The notes: generated by a model not told the origin, from the sequence alone. Positions 1 through 11,407 are shown, numbered from the stretch's first letter. The stretch: DNA of 64,000 nt from Grammothele lineata (GCA_002150815.3 NDFF03000381.1:310001-374000), one strand, 5' to 3'. A program made the numbers and translations.

Positions 1-261
1 TAGTAGTAAGTGATAAAGCTTCGACTTTGCTGCAAGCTTCTGATTACTGATGGCTACATTCTCTACTGACCGAAAATTCCGCTTGAGTAAGGGCCAGTGC
101 ATACTAGCCAGGGGAAGCAAGTTTGCCACCCGGGCCATGCAGGATTCAGAGAGAAGGCCCGGGGTTCCGCCAGCTGCCATCAACGTGTTCGCAATACGCA
201 TGTGAGTTCAGTTTCTGGTACTAGACTCGCGGCGATGCTACACGCAAGCAGTACGCAAAAC

Positions 262-2433
262 CTATATACCGCCAAACTGACGAATCAACGCCTCTGTGCT
301 CCTTGAACGGGGCGTAATAATGCATCGGACGTCCTGCATGGTGCTGGCCATAGAGTCTTCGGGATGAACAAAGTCTGCCCCATCTTCCAACAATGAGCAC
401 TCACGAAATAAGTCCGTTGTTGACGCGCGGCTTGACGCGGACCGGCCTTCCTTCCTCATCCACAGGTGGCCGGATATCGAACGCATGCAATACCGATGCG
501 ATATAGATGAATGCAGTCGATTCCGCGAAGTATCTTCCGGGGAAAATACTGCAGTGTGCACACGTAAGTTATATGCACGAAATTTCTTCTTGGCTTTGAA
601 AACTCAGACGTACTGGCGTCCAAAGCCGAAGGCGATCCTTCCCGGATCACGGACGTCGGGATTTAGCTTGCCATCCTTCATGAAACGCTCCGGCATAAAC
701 TCCTCTGGTCGAGGATATACCTCGGGATTGTATTGCATCGCCCTTAATTGAAGCCGGTGCTTCGGAATCAGAGCTTGCTAGAGCTCAGAAACGGAAAGAT
801 ATGCGCACCATGTGTTTGGCCAGATAGTGGTACCCTGGGGAATGAAGTACCCATCTAGTTCATCGTCTGATATATTTTGGTGTGGAACCGCGCCGGGAAG
901 GATGGCGTGCCATCGTAAAGATTCCTTCATGATAGCGTGAATATAAGGCATATCGTGGCGGTCTCCAAATGTTGGGGATCGTTCCGGGCCGATAATTCGG
1001 TCTACCTCTGCCTGCGCTGCCTTCTGAACCTCGGGATAAAGGGACATGGCCACGAAGAAACTCGTGAGCAGGGAAGAGGTCTTCGGATTCAAATCAATAG
1101 TGAACGGGGACTAGAATCCGTTATAAGAAGAGACTTACTGTCTCGATGCTAGCTGGATAAATAAGATGTTAAGCGATGGGCAATTCGTGTACAGAACAGA
1201 ATTTCTTGTATTACCAACGTATGCATTTGCAGCCATATTTTTTGCAACCTCTATATCGGAGTGAGATGGATCACTTTGCAGGGGTTCCTTCGTCCTTTGA
1301 AGGATAGCCGCTATGATGCTACCAGTTCCTTGGCCTGCATCCTGCGAAAAAGAAGACATGAGCTGCTCATCATATCACTGCCTGGTTCACAGTGGCAGGG
1401 ACAATTGCTGCTTACGAGCTGGTCTATTGCACCCTTCCAAGGAATGTCGCGAACATCACGGGTGAGCTTGCGCACCTCTTCGATCTCCTTGAGGAATGCC
1501 ATCCCGGGCAATGAGGACGGAAGTCGCGCTAATAAAGGAAACGATTCAAGCACGGCTCCAGGCGTGAGCAGCTGCAAACTATCCACGCTCTTCTGGAACA
1601 CATTGATATAGGGATCATCTTTGGGGATGGCGTCCAGTCCGTATACTATATTCAACGTCACAGATCCTAGGCAGCTAGTAAGTTATGGTGAGCCACACGT
1701 ACATGAAAGCACATCACAATCCTCACTATTGAAGATGTCCCTGGAGATCTTCAGGATGGTGGAGAAGACGGACGAGAAGGCTGCGAGCGCTTGCTTCCTG
1801 TGCTGGCTCGTATTTATCCAGAATTCCAGGATGGAAGTATTGCCAAAACATCCGCCGGTGACGACGCCATGGATTCCCATACGGCATCAGACTCAGAGCC
1901 CAACCCCACCCTGTACTAAGAAAACCCAAACGCATGAAAAATTTGACATTTTGGTGAGTAATTTTCCGAAGTACTCACAAATAGACCATGTTGAATTCTG
2001 GCCTAGACGAGTAAATAGTAGAACGCTTCTCGAGCAGCTCTATCGCCGTGTCGAAATCGTTCACAGCAAGAAGATTTTGTTGACCGATGGTGAGATAAAC
2101 GTATTTTTTTTCGATATCCCATAAGAATTAGCGACGGGAGCCACTGAGAGTTCTATAGTTAAGGATCCGCTCACCATTGGAATACTTGCAGGCGAGGTTG
2201 CAGTAAGCGGGCCCGGGATTCTCTGTGGGGACATCGAACAGGTTTCCGACGAGGGGTAGCCCGGGAGGACCAGGGGGCACAGACAATCCCTGAGAGCGCT
2301 GACGGAAAAGCTTCGACCTGTGATAGTGATACAACAAGACTCCGAGCGCGCCCGAGAGGAGGACAGCGAGCCAGACGCTGAGTGGAATCCATGAACGTCT
2401 GACAACGTCACAGCTACCTGCGGTTCGGTTCAT
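262..2433 (-). CDS. Cytochrome P450 monooxygenase, probably an inactive or decaying copy
   Basis: This is a fungal microsomal-type P450. The N-terminus has a membrane anchor (WLAVLLSGALGVLLY) followed by the proline hinge PPGPPGLPLVGN. Further exons give GWGWALSLMPYGNPWRRHRR (C-helix), an I-helix ASIETT, the K-helix ESLRW (ExxR), NPEVYPRPEEFMPERF, and the heme loop FGFGRH..PGRYFAE. The C-terminus ends ..DVRCIITPRS..GGI. I join about ten exons; one carries only 14 nt (1139-1152) and supplies the middle of the I-helix. Two lesions stand out. The heme-ligand codon at 542-544 reads TTC (Phe) instead of a Cys codon. The first intron (GTGAGC.. with a GCTAAT branch site) ends in GG instead of AG at 2119-2120. 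The rest reads cleanly, so decay, if real, is recent. The start at 2433 is chosen because it lies just before the anchor; 2494 is also in frame. Family identity is secure; activity is doubtful. Confidence 0.82.
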
Positions 2434-3234
2434 ATACCTCCAAGAGATGCACATGACCGGAGTCTCGCTGCGAGCGATGTACACCTTGCACGCCATACGG
2501 TGAGAACAGCACTGGAGCAGGGAAGCTCACGGGGTTATTAGATTACGGTCTGAATTGGTGGCTCTTTATCGTTACGTTCAAACCTTAGCGGGAGGTATGA
2601 GCAGGCAGGCGTTTGAGGGGTACCCGAGGTTTTCCTATAAGGTTCAAACGTCACATGAGGACGTGCATGGAGGAGGATCGGTGCCCAGAAGGTTGTTAGA
2701 ACTCACCTACTCCGCAAGACGGAAAGTTGTTATCATTCGGCACACAAATGGTGGCCTCCAAATGCCTAGATGGAACAAGAGACGCCATCACTTCGTTCCG
2801 GCCTGATAGGTAGACAGGCCAGGAGTTAAGTACTGAGGCGCTGGGGCCAAACATGCGTACACGAATTCCCCCCATAAGATTTAAAGTATGTCTTATGTAC
2901 CATGGAGTATAGGTATCCATCCAAGAAGGTTTCCTCGCGAAGCCTGGTCTCAAGGAAGTCGCTTTCATCATTTACACTCCGTCATTGCACCGGCGAACGA
3001 GCATAGATCGCATATAGAAACGCTACATTTCTCTCATTCATGGCAAACGCACTGGGAAATCGGGTATTGGCAATTCCATAAAGTCATAGCTGTTATCAAA
3101 GACAGAAGGGGTATCTGGGAGAGAACAATCATAATGTCATTACAGAACCAACTCACGTCGTACAGTACTTCCTTGGGATCGGCGAGGGCGTCCCAAGAAG
3201 ACGAGCGGAAGACAGTACCGACTGGGTTTGGGGT
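2434..3234. other. Intergenic stretch, no supported gene
   Basis: About 800 bp lie between the 5' end of the P450 and the 3' end of the DUF2235 gene. The longest open frame is 91 codons on the minus strand (2696-2971). It has no motif I recognise and no good splice partners. It should hold the P450 promoter and the DUF2235 3' end; I see nothing else. Confidence 0.5.
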
Positions 3235-5540
3235 TCATTGCACATAGGTCTCCGTCCCCGTCTTCCACTTCGCTCTCGGCGTGTACTTGAGGTTCGCGTC
3301 CGCCATGCGCTCCTTGACCGAGACATGGAACTTCGGCGCGTCCGGTAGCTCACGTCCCCGTCCGAGGTGTATCCTACGAAAATATTGTGAGCATGTGCAG
3401 TAGAAATGACGCGTGCATGCTGTCAGAGAAGAACACGTACCACCACTTGGTCTTAGACTTCCCGTCGGGGCCCTGGACCTGGTGCGTGAGCGGAATGATC
3501 TCGAGCAACCACCACCATTTGTCGAGCTGCAGCTCGTCGTGGATCGGTTGTAGCGCGTCTACGGTCACATCGAGCGGGTCTCCAGGATCCGCTGCGGGCG
3601 GGTTCGAGCTCGGGCCATCGGGGCTAAGACTGACGTCCTGCATGCGCGCTGAATCGGTGCCGATAGCGAGGAACGTAGTGTCCGGAGGCATCACCATACC
3701 AAGACCGGTGAAGATCGCGTCGGGGATGTTGGCACGAACGAGTGCAGCGGGATCGAACGCAATACCACATTGCGCGAGGACGACCTCTCGCACCATCCAG
3801 CGGAGCGTGATGTCTGATAGGGAGAGCTTGACGTCATCGGTCACCGCGCCCCCGCCAACGTCTGCGCGCACAGATGTCAGCACAAACATTACTGTGGAGG
3901 ACGCAGGAGTGGGAAGATACGTACCACTATGGCAGCCAGCGAACCATACTTCCAGGACGTCCGTGCCCCCTGGAATCATGTCTTCCGAGTGGCTTTCCGA
4001 TGATTCCGGCTCCGCTTCTCCAACGTCGTTGCCGCTACCCGATGTAGTCGTTGCAGCAGCTCCGACAGCCGCCTCAAGGTCGACCGGTTCTTGGCGTACT
4101 GTGGGAATAGGCATTGTAGCTGCGTCCTTCCTCGGGTGCCCGGATGGCCATCGCCGGAAGAATGTGCCCAGGGACTTCTGCCTGCGTGCCGCGGGGGCGG
4201 GGCGTGCTGGCGCAGTGTGACCTTTCACGATTTCTTCAGCAACCTTTGTCTTATCGTCTTGTGTACGTTGCGACTTTGAGCGGTTGTTGGAACCGCGGGA
4301 CGTCTCGCTCAAGGGCGTGGTCTTGCCATGGTAAAGATTAGGCAGGTACTTGACGCGATGCTACACGAAGAAGTAAGTATATGCAATGGCTTCATGAGCC
4401 ACATCTGGATGCACGCTACATACCTCGTCAAGGGACAATGCATGCCTGAAGGTCTTGATCGTCGTGTTTGCTGTCGTAAAAGGAAGGGTCCGCGTCATGA
4501 TTACACCCACACTCGAAACAGTATCCCTGTGAGTAACAACATACTCCTTAGTAGTATTTCGCATACTGTTCTCGCACAAGGGCTCACCAGACGCCTACAA
4601 ACTCGATTTTTACATCTCGGCAGAACGTCTGTTTGAAGCCTTGGGCAAGTTTCAAGCTCTCGTCATTCGTCTGTTTGTAGAGCTTGTATGCGAACGGGAC
4701 CTGTTCTGGATTGTCTCTGGGTAACAGGCCGATCTATAGCCGAAGTGTGTTAACTCAGCGTCCGGCCGGACAAGAACGTACAGAACGATACCTTGTGCAG
4801 AAAGCCGGCGAGCGCCCTCGCGGTGTATGCGCCTCGAGAGAATCCTGTTTGCAAATATCAAACGATGAGATGTAAGCGGTTGTCGGAACGATCATGGAGT
4901 AGCGATCACTCACCGAAGATGCAAATTTTGTCGCCGGCGACGTAATTCTGCATCAGGAATTGGTATCCCCCACGAACGTGCTCGTCGAGAAACCTGGAGG
5001 GGGCTGTTTAGTGTGTCCGCTAGGGAACGTGGACTCCACTACACTCACATTGCGAACGCCTCATCCAAGATTTTGGCACACCATTGGAAAATCGGTGAGA
5101 CTACCCCAGGATTGAAGTACGTCCCTATGCCAGGCTGTCGACAAAATATGAGCTTTGAGCTGCATGGAACCAGAAAGTGACTGCTAGCAGCTTCCCAAGA
5201 TTGCTCCACGGACCAAAGGAGTCCGGTCAATCCGAGGTAGCTAGCAAGCTCAGAAGAACACAAGCCGTGTGCCTAGCTAGGCACGATGGGCACCAGTCCT
5301 ACAAGAAAACGTGTCACCTGGTAGTAGCAAAGCTGCTGGTCGGTATCGTCGTCCTTCTTGAGAAGAGAATAGAATTTAACGACGTTGGTGTTCTGTAGGC
5401 TATCGTGTAAGTTTATCTCGCGTCGGGGGAAGTTTGAGCTTACTTACGTCACCATCGTACTGATTTGCAGTGCCATCGAAGCACAGAATTAGTGTGCGCG
5501 GCGTACGCTGAGGAGTGCCACCGTCAGGCTCAGTAGACAT
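3235..5540 (-). CDS. DUF2235 / T6SS Tle1-like phospholipase-family hydrolase
   Basis: The N-terminal exon reads TPRTLILCFDGTANQYDGD, the start signature of DUF2235 (Tle1-like alpha/beta hydrolase) proteins. Later exons give NTNVVKFYSLLKKDD, then GDKICIFG joined over an intron to GFSRGAYTARALAGF. The GFSRG pentapeptide carries the predicted nucleophile Ser. Next come VPFAYKLYKQT, AQGFKQTFCRDVKIEFVGVW and TVSSVG, followed by a long low-complexity insert and a C-terminal exon ending in KWKTGTETYVQ and TGA. In bacteria the family includes phospholipase effectors; in basidiomycetes these are multi-copy proteins of unknown substrate. The start at 5540 (MSTEPDGG) directly precedes the conserved strand. 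Intron positions are read by eye, so internal boundaries may shift. The family is a confident call; substrate and role are unknown. Confidence 0.85.
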
Positions 5541-6183
5541 CGTTTGGTGGGGGGAAAGGGTCCCGCAGAGGGCGTGGTCGGCGCGAAGCGTGGTGGACGA
5601 AGAGATCTCAGCCCACGTCTTATAGCATAGACCGGGCTCACCGCGGGAATGCGCAGCCACCGGACGACGGGGGGACGTCAGCGAGGAGCATTGACGGAGA
5701 GAAGACCGATCGAAGCCAAGCAAGAATGGTCGCTGTCTGGGAATAGGAAGCCACTAGGTGCGAACTTCTGTGAAAATAGGCCGGAGGAAGTAGCCCCAAG
5801 CGCAGCGCAGGTAGAACAACACGTTCGCCATATGACTGGCTGAAGGTGGCTAGGCTGAATCGAATGCCCAACCTCTGCTGATCTGCCGGGTTCTGTAGTC
5901 GGCCAGTAGCCTCGCCATTTACAGACATCTTAGCTACGACGCTTCCAGAGAGCACCCCGGCTGCCCTCGTGAGGCACGCCCAAAGAAGACATGATGGGAG
6001 CTCGGATGCATTGCGGAAGAAGACAAAGATGGACTGGTGCGGCTGAGAGCGTAGGAGCTCGTGCAAGTGGAGACATCGGAAGGCAAATCGCCAGTGCGCC
6101 ACATCGGCCCAGGTAACCGTGAACCGACCGCTGACTTGCCGCACCAAAAAGGCCATAGACTGCTGCTCTCAATGCTTGCCGAA
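5541..6183. other. Intergenic, DUF2235 promoter side; one unrecognised open frame
   Basis: This 640-bp gap holds the presumed DUF2235 promoter. A 172-codon open frame on the minus strand (5638-6156) has no recognisable motif, overlaps the likely promoter, and runs close to the tRNA. I do not call it a gene. Confidence 0.4.
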
Positions 6184-6255
6184 GCCTTCTTAGCTCAGTG
6201 GTAGAGCGCGCCACTCGTAATGGTGAGGTCGGTTGTTCAATCCAGCCAGGAGGCA
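6184..6255 (+). tRNA. tRNA-Thr (anticodon CGU)
   Basis: The 72-nt cloverleaf folds fully by hand. The acceptor stem GCCTTCT pairs with AGGAGGC, with one T-G wobble. The D stem is GCTC/GAGC around AGTGGTA. The anticodon stem CGCCA/TGGTG encloses the loop CTCGTAA with anticodon CGT, so it reads ACG (Thr). The T stem is GGTTG/CAGCC around TTCAATC. There is no intron, and no CCA is encoded, as expected for a nuclear gene. The TAGCTCAGTGG and GGTTGTTCAATCC blocks serve as the internal A and B boxes. It sits alone between the DUF2235 and APC2 genes. Confidence 0.95.
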
Positions 6256-6277
6256 TAAATTGGCTCATTCCAAATCC

Positions 6278-6284
6278 TTTTTTT
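6278..6284 (+). terminator. RNA polymerase III T-run terminator for the tRNA-Thr
   Basis: A run of seven T starts 23 bp after the tRNA 3' end. It is the first run of four or more T downstream and the expected Pol III stop. Confidence 0.75.
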
Positions 6285-6435
6285 AGTTTCGCTCCTCGGC
6301 GGTATGCTGCAAGAGTAATTTAAGGATTTGCACAGCGCAAGCATCTGCACACAAATGTTGACATGTTACAACGTCCCTCTGTATCGTACAACAAGTATCC
6401 TGAACCAAGCTTACACGAGCCCATAATCGACAAAA

Positions 6436-9400
6436 TCAACGTTGCAATTTCCACATCCCATCCTTCACTGACACCAACCCTTCGCGTCGAGCAGCTTCCA
6501 TGAACTCGCCCAGCTGCTCTATTGTGCGGTCGTAACCATTGGCGAACTTCAGCATGGTCTGAATCCGGGCCAGGCTAAGGGCACCCAGGTTTGTCAACAT
6601 TCCCTCGATGAACTAGCCACCAAGACAAGTCAGCCTCTCGCAATCCAAAACCAGAACAACGGGTGCACCTTCCAATAAACCTTCATCTGATCTGCCTGTT
6701 GTTGTTGCACTGTTAGCACCGGGGGCGCGTCCTCTACAGATGCTATACGAGGAACGGGTTTCGAGCCCGCCGCTGCCTCCTCTGCTATCTCGAGGAGCTT
6801 GTACACGTTCATTTCTTCCTCCTTGAGCACCCCCAGGTCAATCCACGTTGAGAGCGCCTTAAGGATCGAGGGCTGAGTGACTTTGAGATCGGCCGCGATA
6901 TCGGCAACGGTCCAAGTGTCTGCCGCAATGCAATCTCAGGACCCCGAAACACTGATATCAAACAACGGCGACAAACCTTTGCTTGAGAACAGCTCAATGA
7001 TGGCAGCTTCGAGTGGCGGAACTTCCGCGTTTACTGTCCGATCTTGAAGCTCTATCTCCAGAGAGACCGTACCGAGGTGCGGGAGCCAGTGGAGGTTTTT
7101 GTCGGGTTTGAATGTATGGAACTCTTTCGCGTACTTCTCCTGAATCCTGATGATATAGCCACTATGAGTCCGAACAATTGGGACGAGAAGGGGAAGCACA
7201 TACTCTTTGAACTGGCCGGGCATGTTGAAGGTGCTGGTTTGCAGAGGTGGCCAGAAGTGTCGAGAGATGATAGTAGGGTGAAGAGACATCTGGGAAAAGC
7301 TATCAGGTAAATGTATGCGAGAAGTGACGGGGTAGTACGCACAGCACTCTGCGCCTGGACATGCTGATCAATACGTCTGGAATCAGTCATGTCCCGCAAC
7401 ATGACCTCGCAGACTTGTAGGGCGGCTTCTCCGAATCTGATCTTCAGAATCTCGATATTGCGACGCTATAATTTGCGACAATCAATAGTAGGTCTTCAAT
7501 AGGAAGATGAAAAGCACGAACCTCTCTCTCATAGTTTCCGTCTGTCACCGCCAGTAAGCGCTGTGCGAGGAGAACCTGTAGCTCCTTGACAAACAGGTCT
7601 TTTGAGTCGTAGATGCTGACAAGTGTACTAATCACGTCAGTAGGCTTGTTCGCTCGGAAGTCTATCACCAAGGATTAGTCCGCGCTATCCAGAGACGCAG
7701 ACTGAAACGTACCAGGACCCGCGTCAATGGGTTCTGGCTCCCAGTTCGGGTCCGTGAAATCGTCTGCTTGTCGCTGTTGTAGAGGCTGAATAGGCTCGTT
7801 CTCGTCCACAAGTGAATCGCCGCTCTCGCCGTCTCCTACTAAGCTCGCCACTATGCAACGGATTGTGTCGGGGCGTCCTCGTAGATACTTCCGTATGGGA
7901 TCGGCGACTTTGTAGAGCAATACTCCAGGTGGGTCAATCAATCGTAAACATCGAATAATGGATACATATTGCGTGATGATATCCTTGGTATCGGCCCCGG
8001 GATGTAGCAGACGTCTCTTATTCCTGTCTTTCTGTCAGATAAACCTGAGACGATGACTGTGAATAGACCTACGCTTTACGCAAAGTCGTCACTAGGAAAC
8101 TTCGTTGGTCGACGCGAATTAGACACTCCTAATTGCACTCGAATAAGTAATGGTCCTAGAGAAGTCCAACCAGCGACCCACCTTGAGATCTTGCAGTGCC
8201 GGTGTAGAGTCTGGGAAATCGATGATAATGTCGAATATTTCCTCAGTACTGGACGCGATTGGTAAGACCCAAACCCTGAAAATGAGGCACATAACACGTA
8301 CCGGAGGTCACATAATGTCTTGCATACATGGTAGTCAAATCGCGAGCCGACCCCTTGCAGCATCGAACGTGCTTCGTCCGCTGTCGAGAAGGTTAGCCAT
8401 GTCGCATTCAGCAATGTAGATCCGGTGGCACTGACGATTTCTCGCGCCTCTGGCATACGGCATGACCATCCACGGCACCACCTTCTCAGCCATCCACTCC
8501 CTCAACACAGTCAACATAGATTCCTCCCACTTCTTCGTGCATGTCTCCATGACGTGCGCTTCAATGTACTCATAGCAAACACTCGCGATAAGGGATTCGT
8601 ATCTGTCAAGAAGCCCAAGCGTGTCGCATGCCGTCCATATAGGGAGGTCCGGACGGGCGGGAGCAGAACCTTGGGCCATCTGTTCTGAGGGAATTGCCCA
8701 TGGCGGAGGAGAAGACGTGTTCACGAGGGAAAATGTGGATGCGATGAGAGCTTTAAAGCCTTGGGAGAAAGATATGGGGAAGGTTGCGTAGATGTGTGTT
8801 TGGAAAGCGAGGGTGTACGCAGAAAGAAGAGTTGAACCAAGCCTATGCGGCTTGAGGTTGGAAGAGTGTTTTGAAATATAACTTGGGATGACTTACTCGG
8901 GAATTGGTGACCAGGCTCTGTACCACTCGACCAGCCGAAACAGCATCCTTCCTATGGACTCGGCTGTACCCGTCTCCTGTTCATAACGAATGACATTATG
9001 AATCCACATATGTGCGTAGCTACGCACGTCGTATTCCTTCATGTACTTCTGAATATCGAGCTCCACTAGGTATTGTTGTTGCCGCATGTTCTCTGGTACG
9101 GCGTCCAATGAACTGTATGTCGTCGGACGCATGAGAATCATGACTTACCCAAGAAGTTTTCCATGAGTAGGGGGAGCATCTTTGACCTGCTAAGCGTGTC
9201 GAAGGACGCACGGACATCCTGTATATCTGAAACCTAACGTTCGGTATACACACACCAAGCAATAGCGTCCTCGGTAACATACTATGTTGTTTGAAAGATG
9301 AAGGATCATTCAAGTTGCGCGGGTACAAAAACGCGGTTGCTACCCGCCATGCCTGTACCCCGTGCTGAGTGGGACTGTCCGTAAGATGAGAAGCGAGTGG

Positions 9401-9516
9401 CGGACCTCGCTGAACGATATGAGACCCGACACGCCAGGTTCTCCGCGGTTCAGACGGCCAAAGGAATGGTGCCATTTGTTGCTGATTTGTGTTTCCAGGG
9501 GCATTGGGGCGGCCAT
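6436..9516 (-). CDS. APC2: Anaphase-promoting complex subunit 2 (cullin-family APC2)
   Basis: APC2 is the cullin scaffold of the APC/C ubiquitin ligase that drives mitotic exit. Diagnostic exons in order are: an N-terminal MAAPMPLETQISNKWHHSFG followed by AWRVATAFLYPRN; a middle part with MWIHNVIRYEQETG; then DPPGVLLYKVADPIRKYLRG, RPDTIRCIVASLVGD and FTDPNWEPEPIDAGPG; and the cullin core with ISTLVSIYDSKDLFVKELQV, CEVMLRDMTDSRRID, HFWPPLQ and NLHWLPHLGTVSLEIEL. The C-terminal winged-helix segment (MLTNLGALSLARIQTMLKF) ends in DGMWKLQR and TGA. The order and spacing match APC2 rather than the CUL1-4 cullins. I read about ten exons. The start at 9516 is the first Met that leads directly into the conserved N-terminus. 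An in-frame Met at 9654 would add a non-conserved Arg-rich stretch. Confidence 0.9.
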
Positions 9517-9724
9517 GTCGACATTGGGAAGTGGTGGGGGCGAGGCGCGTAGCAGAAGCAGCCAAGGAGCTCGCAAGGGGTGGCAGGGAATGCGGGGAGA
9601 CGCGTGGTCACGATCTCGACGCGTCGCGTCGCGCATGCACGCGTCGGACTCCAAGCGCCCCTTGCTTTAGAACTACGCTCTCACCACCACGGTCGTTATC
9701 TCGTCATCCAAGCCGCACGGCCCT

Positions 9725-10021
9725 TATTGCCGTTTGCAGCCGACTTGTCGCGGGCGGCTCTGAGCGAGATTTCCCCCCACGCGCGTTTTTCCCCCCCCCC
9801 CCCCACCCCTTCTCGCTTAACTCTCTCACCTCTGCTACCGCCATATCTCTCTCGTTTCCTCACCAATTGCTACGATTTCAACTGCGCTCGACCCTACTCA
9901 ACTCCAGCTTCCTTCTCGTACCAATATCAGCGTACAATAACCCGTCACGCCCACGCCGCGCGGTCCCGCACCGCTCAGCCACCGCTCAGCCACCCGCCAG
10001 CTACCGACCGTCGACGCTGCC
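9725..10021 (+). repeat. Left arm of the long inverted repeat
   Basis: This 297-bp arm contains a C14 tract, a pyrimidine-rich stretch (CTCTCTCACCTCTGCTACCG) and a short direct repeat of CGCTCAGCCAC. Read inward on the + strand, it resembles a fungal core promoter with a CT-rich leader. It starts 208 bp upstream of the APC2 start codon. Confidence 0.85.
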
Positions 10022-11108
10022 CGAAGGTGCGACTGCCGACGCAGTAAAACCCCATAAGGGATGGAGGAGACATGTTGTGGATCATATTAGGTGACGTGGC
10101 GAGTGGGCAGGACAGCGGGTACTAGTAACGGAGACGATGATGAGGTATTGGGCTGGTATACGGGTATGTTGCTCGCTCAGTTGTGTCTCCATTCTACAAC
10201 GACAACTTTGCCATGCGTGCACGTTTGCGCTTATGGAGTAATTCTCTGTTCACCGGAAGGATTTCGCTCGCCTAGCTGTGTCATACAACCCCATTCAACT
10301 AGTTTTCTTCACGCCTGATACACCCTGTGTTTGATGCTTGTGTCATTGTATGGTGACTCATCTATGTACTCCGCTAAATTATACCTACTTCATGCATTGA
10401 TCTCGTGGCCCATGAGATGCAAGGACAACCGATGCGGGCCTCGGATAGCCAAGTACACTTGCACAGTCATTTCCTCTGGCCATGTTGTGTTTCCGCCGCC
10501 TCGCTTCTCACCCAGCCTGAGCCACACGCAATAGACTGCACACGCAAGTGTCTGCACAAGTTGGGGGCTAATGTGGCAGAGGTCGCATAGTTCTATGTTG
10601 TGAGCCAGGGCCAGTAGTGCTGACGGCGTCAGTGTCGGACGACGCATGAGTCTTTTCACATGAACGCACGACGATAGATGCAGCAGTCAAGAGGCTGGAC
10701 ATGGCTAGCAGGCATATGTATTGTTTTAGGAACCGTTAAAGGTACAAGTATGGTTAAATACTGGCAAGAGACGAAAGGGGAGCTTTAGACACCATAGTTT
10801 GCAAGGGATCTGAATGCACGAGGACAGAACTGGTAGAGAGTGAGTGGTGACTTACTTTCTGCTCGGCTGCACGACCCTTCTTTAAGCCTACAACATTTCT
10901 GCGCTAGTGGCGCGCCGCACAACACCAAACGTTTCGAGGTTCACATACGTTGGAATTAGGTAGAGCAGGGCGTGTGGAATCCAGGACTCCCTCTACTGGC
11001 ATCACTCACAGAGAGGCCTGACATCACTTGTTGATTCAATACTATAGTAGCTTTGTATTACTTTGCTCTTCAGATACACTTGTGACTATCAGTGGAACTC
11101 GGGGGTGA

Positions 11109-11407
11109 GGCGGCGTCGACGGTCGGTGGCTGGCGGGTGGCTGAGCGGTGGCTGAGCGGTGCGGGACCGCGCGGCGTGGGCGTGACGGGTTATTGTACGC
11201 TGATATTGGTACGAGAAGGAAGCTGGAGTTGAGTAGGGTCAAGCGCAGTTGAAATCGTAGCAATTGGTGAGGAAACGAGAGAGATATGGCGGTAGCAGAG
11301 GTGAGAGAGTTAAGCGAGAAGGGGTGGGGGGGGGGGGGGGGAAAAACGCGCGTGGGGGGAAATCTCGCTCAGAGCCGCCCGCGACAAGTCGGCTGCAAAC
11401 GGCAATA
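11109..11407 (-). repeat. Right arm of the long inverted repeat
   Basis: This 299-bp arm is the reverse complement of the left arm and carries a G16 tract. Its outer end is only 38 bp upstream of the esterase start codon at 11446, so it replaces or forms most of that gene's promoter region. Confidence 0.85.

Larger units (their letters stand above)
9725..11407. repeat. Long inverted repeat (foldback element) with 1.09-kb centre
   Basis: Bases 9725-10021 and 11109-11407 are reverse complements of each other. I count three substitutions and a 14 C versus 16 G homopolymer difference over about 298 bp, roughly 99% identity. The outer ends are TATTGCC..GGCAATA, so a TTGCC terminus is flanked by TA on both sides. 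Identity stops sharply at both outer and inner edges. The centre (10022-11108) has no open frame longer than about 90 codons and no transposase-like motif. It could be a recent non-autonomous foldback DNA transposon (a TA target duplication would fit the Tc1/mariner type) or an inverted copy of a promoter segment. It lies between the divergently transcribed APC2 and esterase genes. Confidence 0.85.

Noticed and set aside
3387..4220. 277-codon plus-strand frame
   Set aside because: Antisense of the large DUF2235 exon; Ser/Arg-rich with no motif.
5638..6156. 172-codon minus-strand open frame
   Set aside because: No motif, overlaps the DUF2235 promoter area and approaches the tRNA gene; best seen as a chance frame.
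9489..10094. Plus-strand frames of 201 and 155 codons
   Set aside because: They run across the APC2 5' end and the left arm of the inverted repeat in overlapping frames, with no conserved blocks. They reflect the CT-rich repeat arm.
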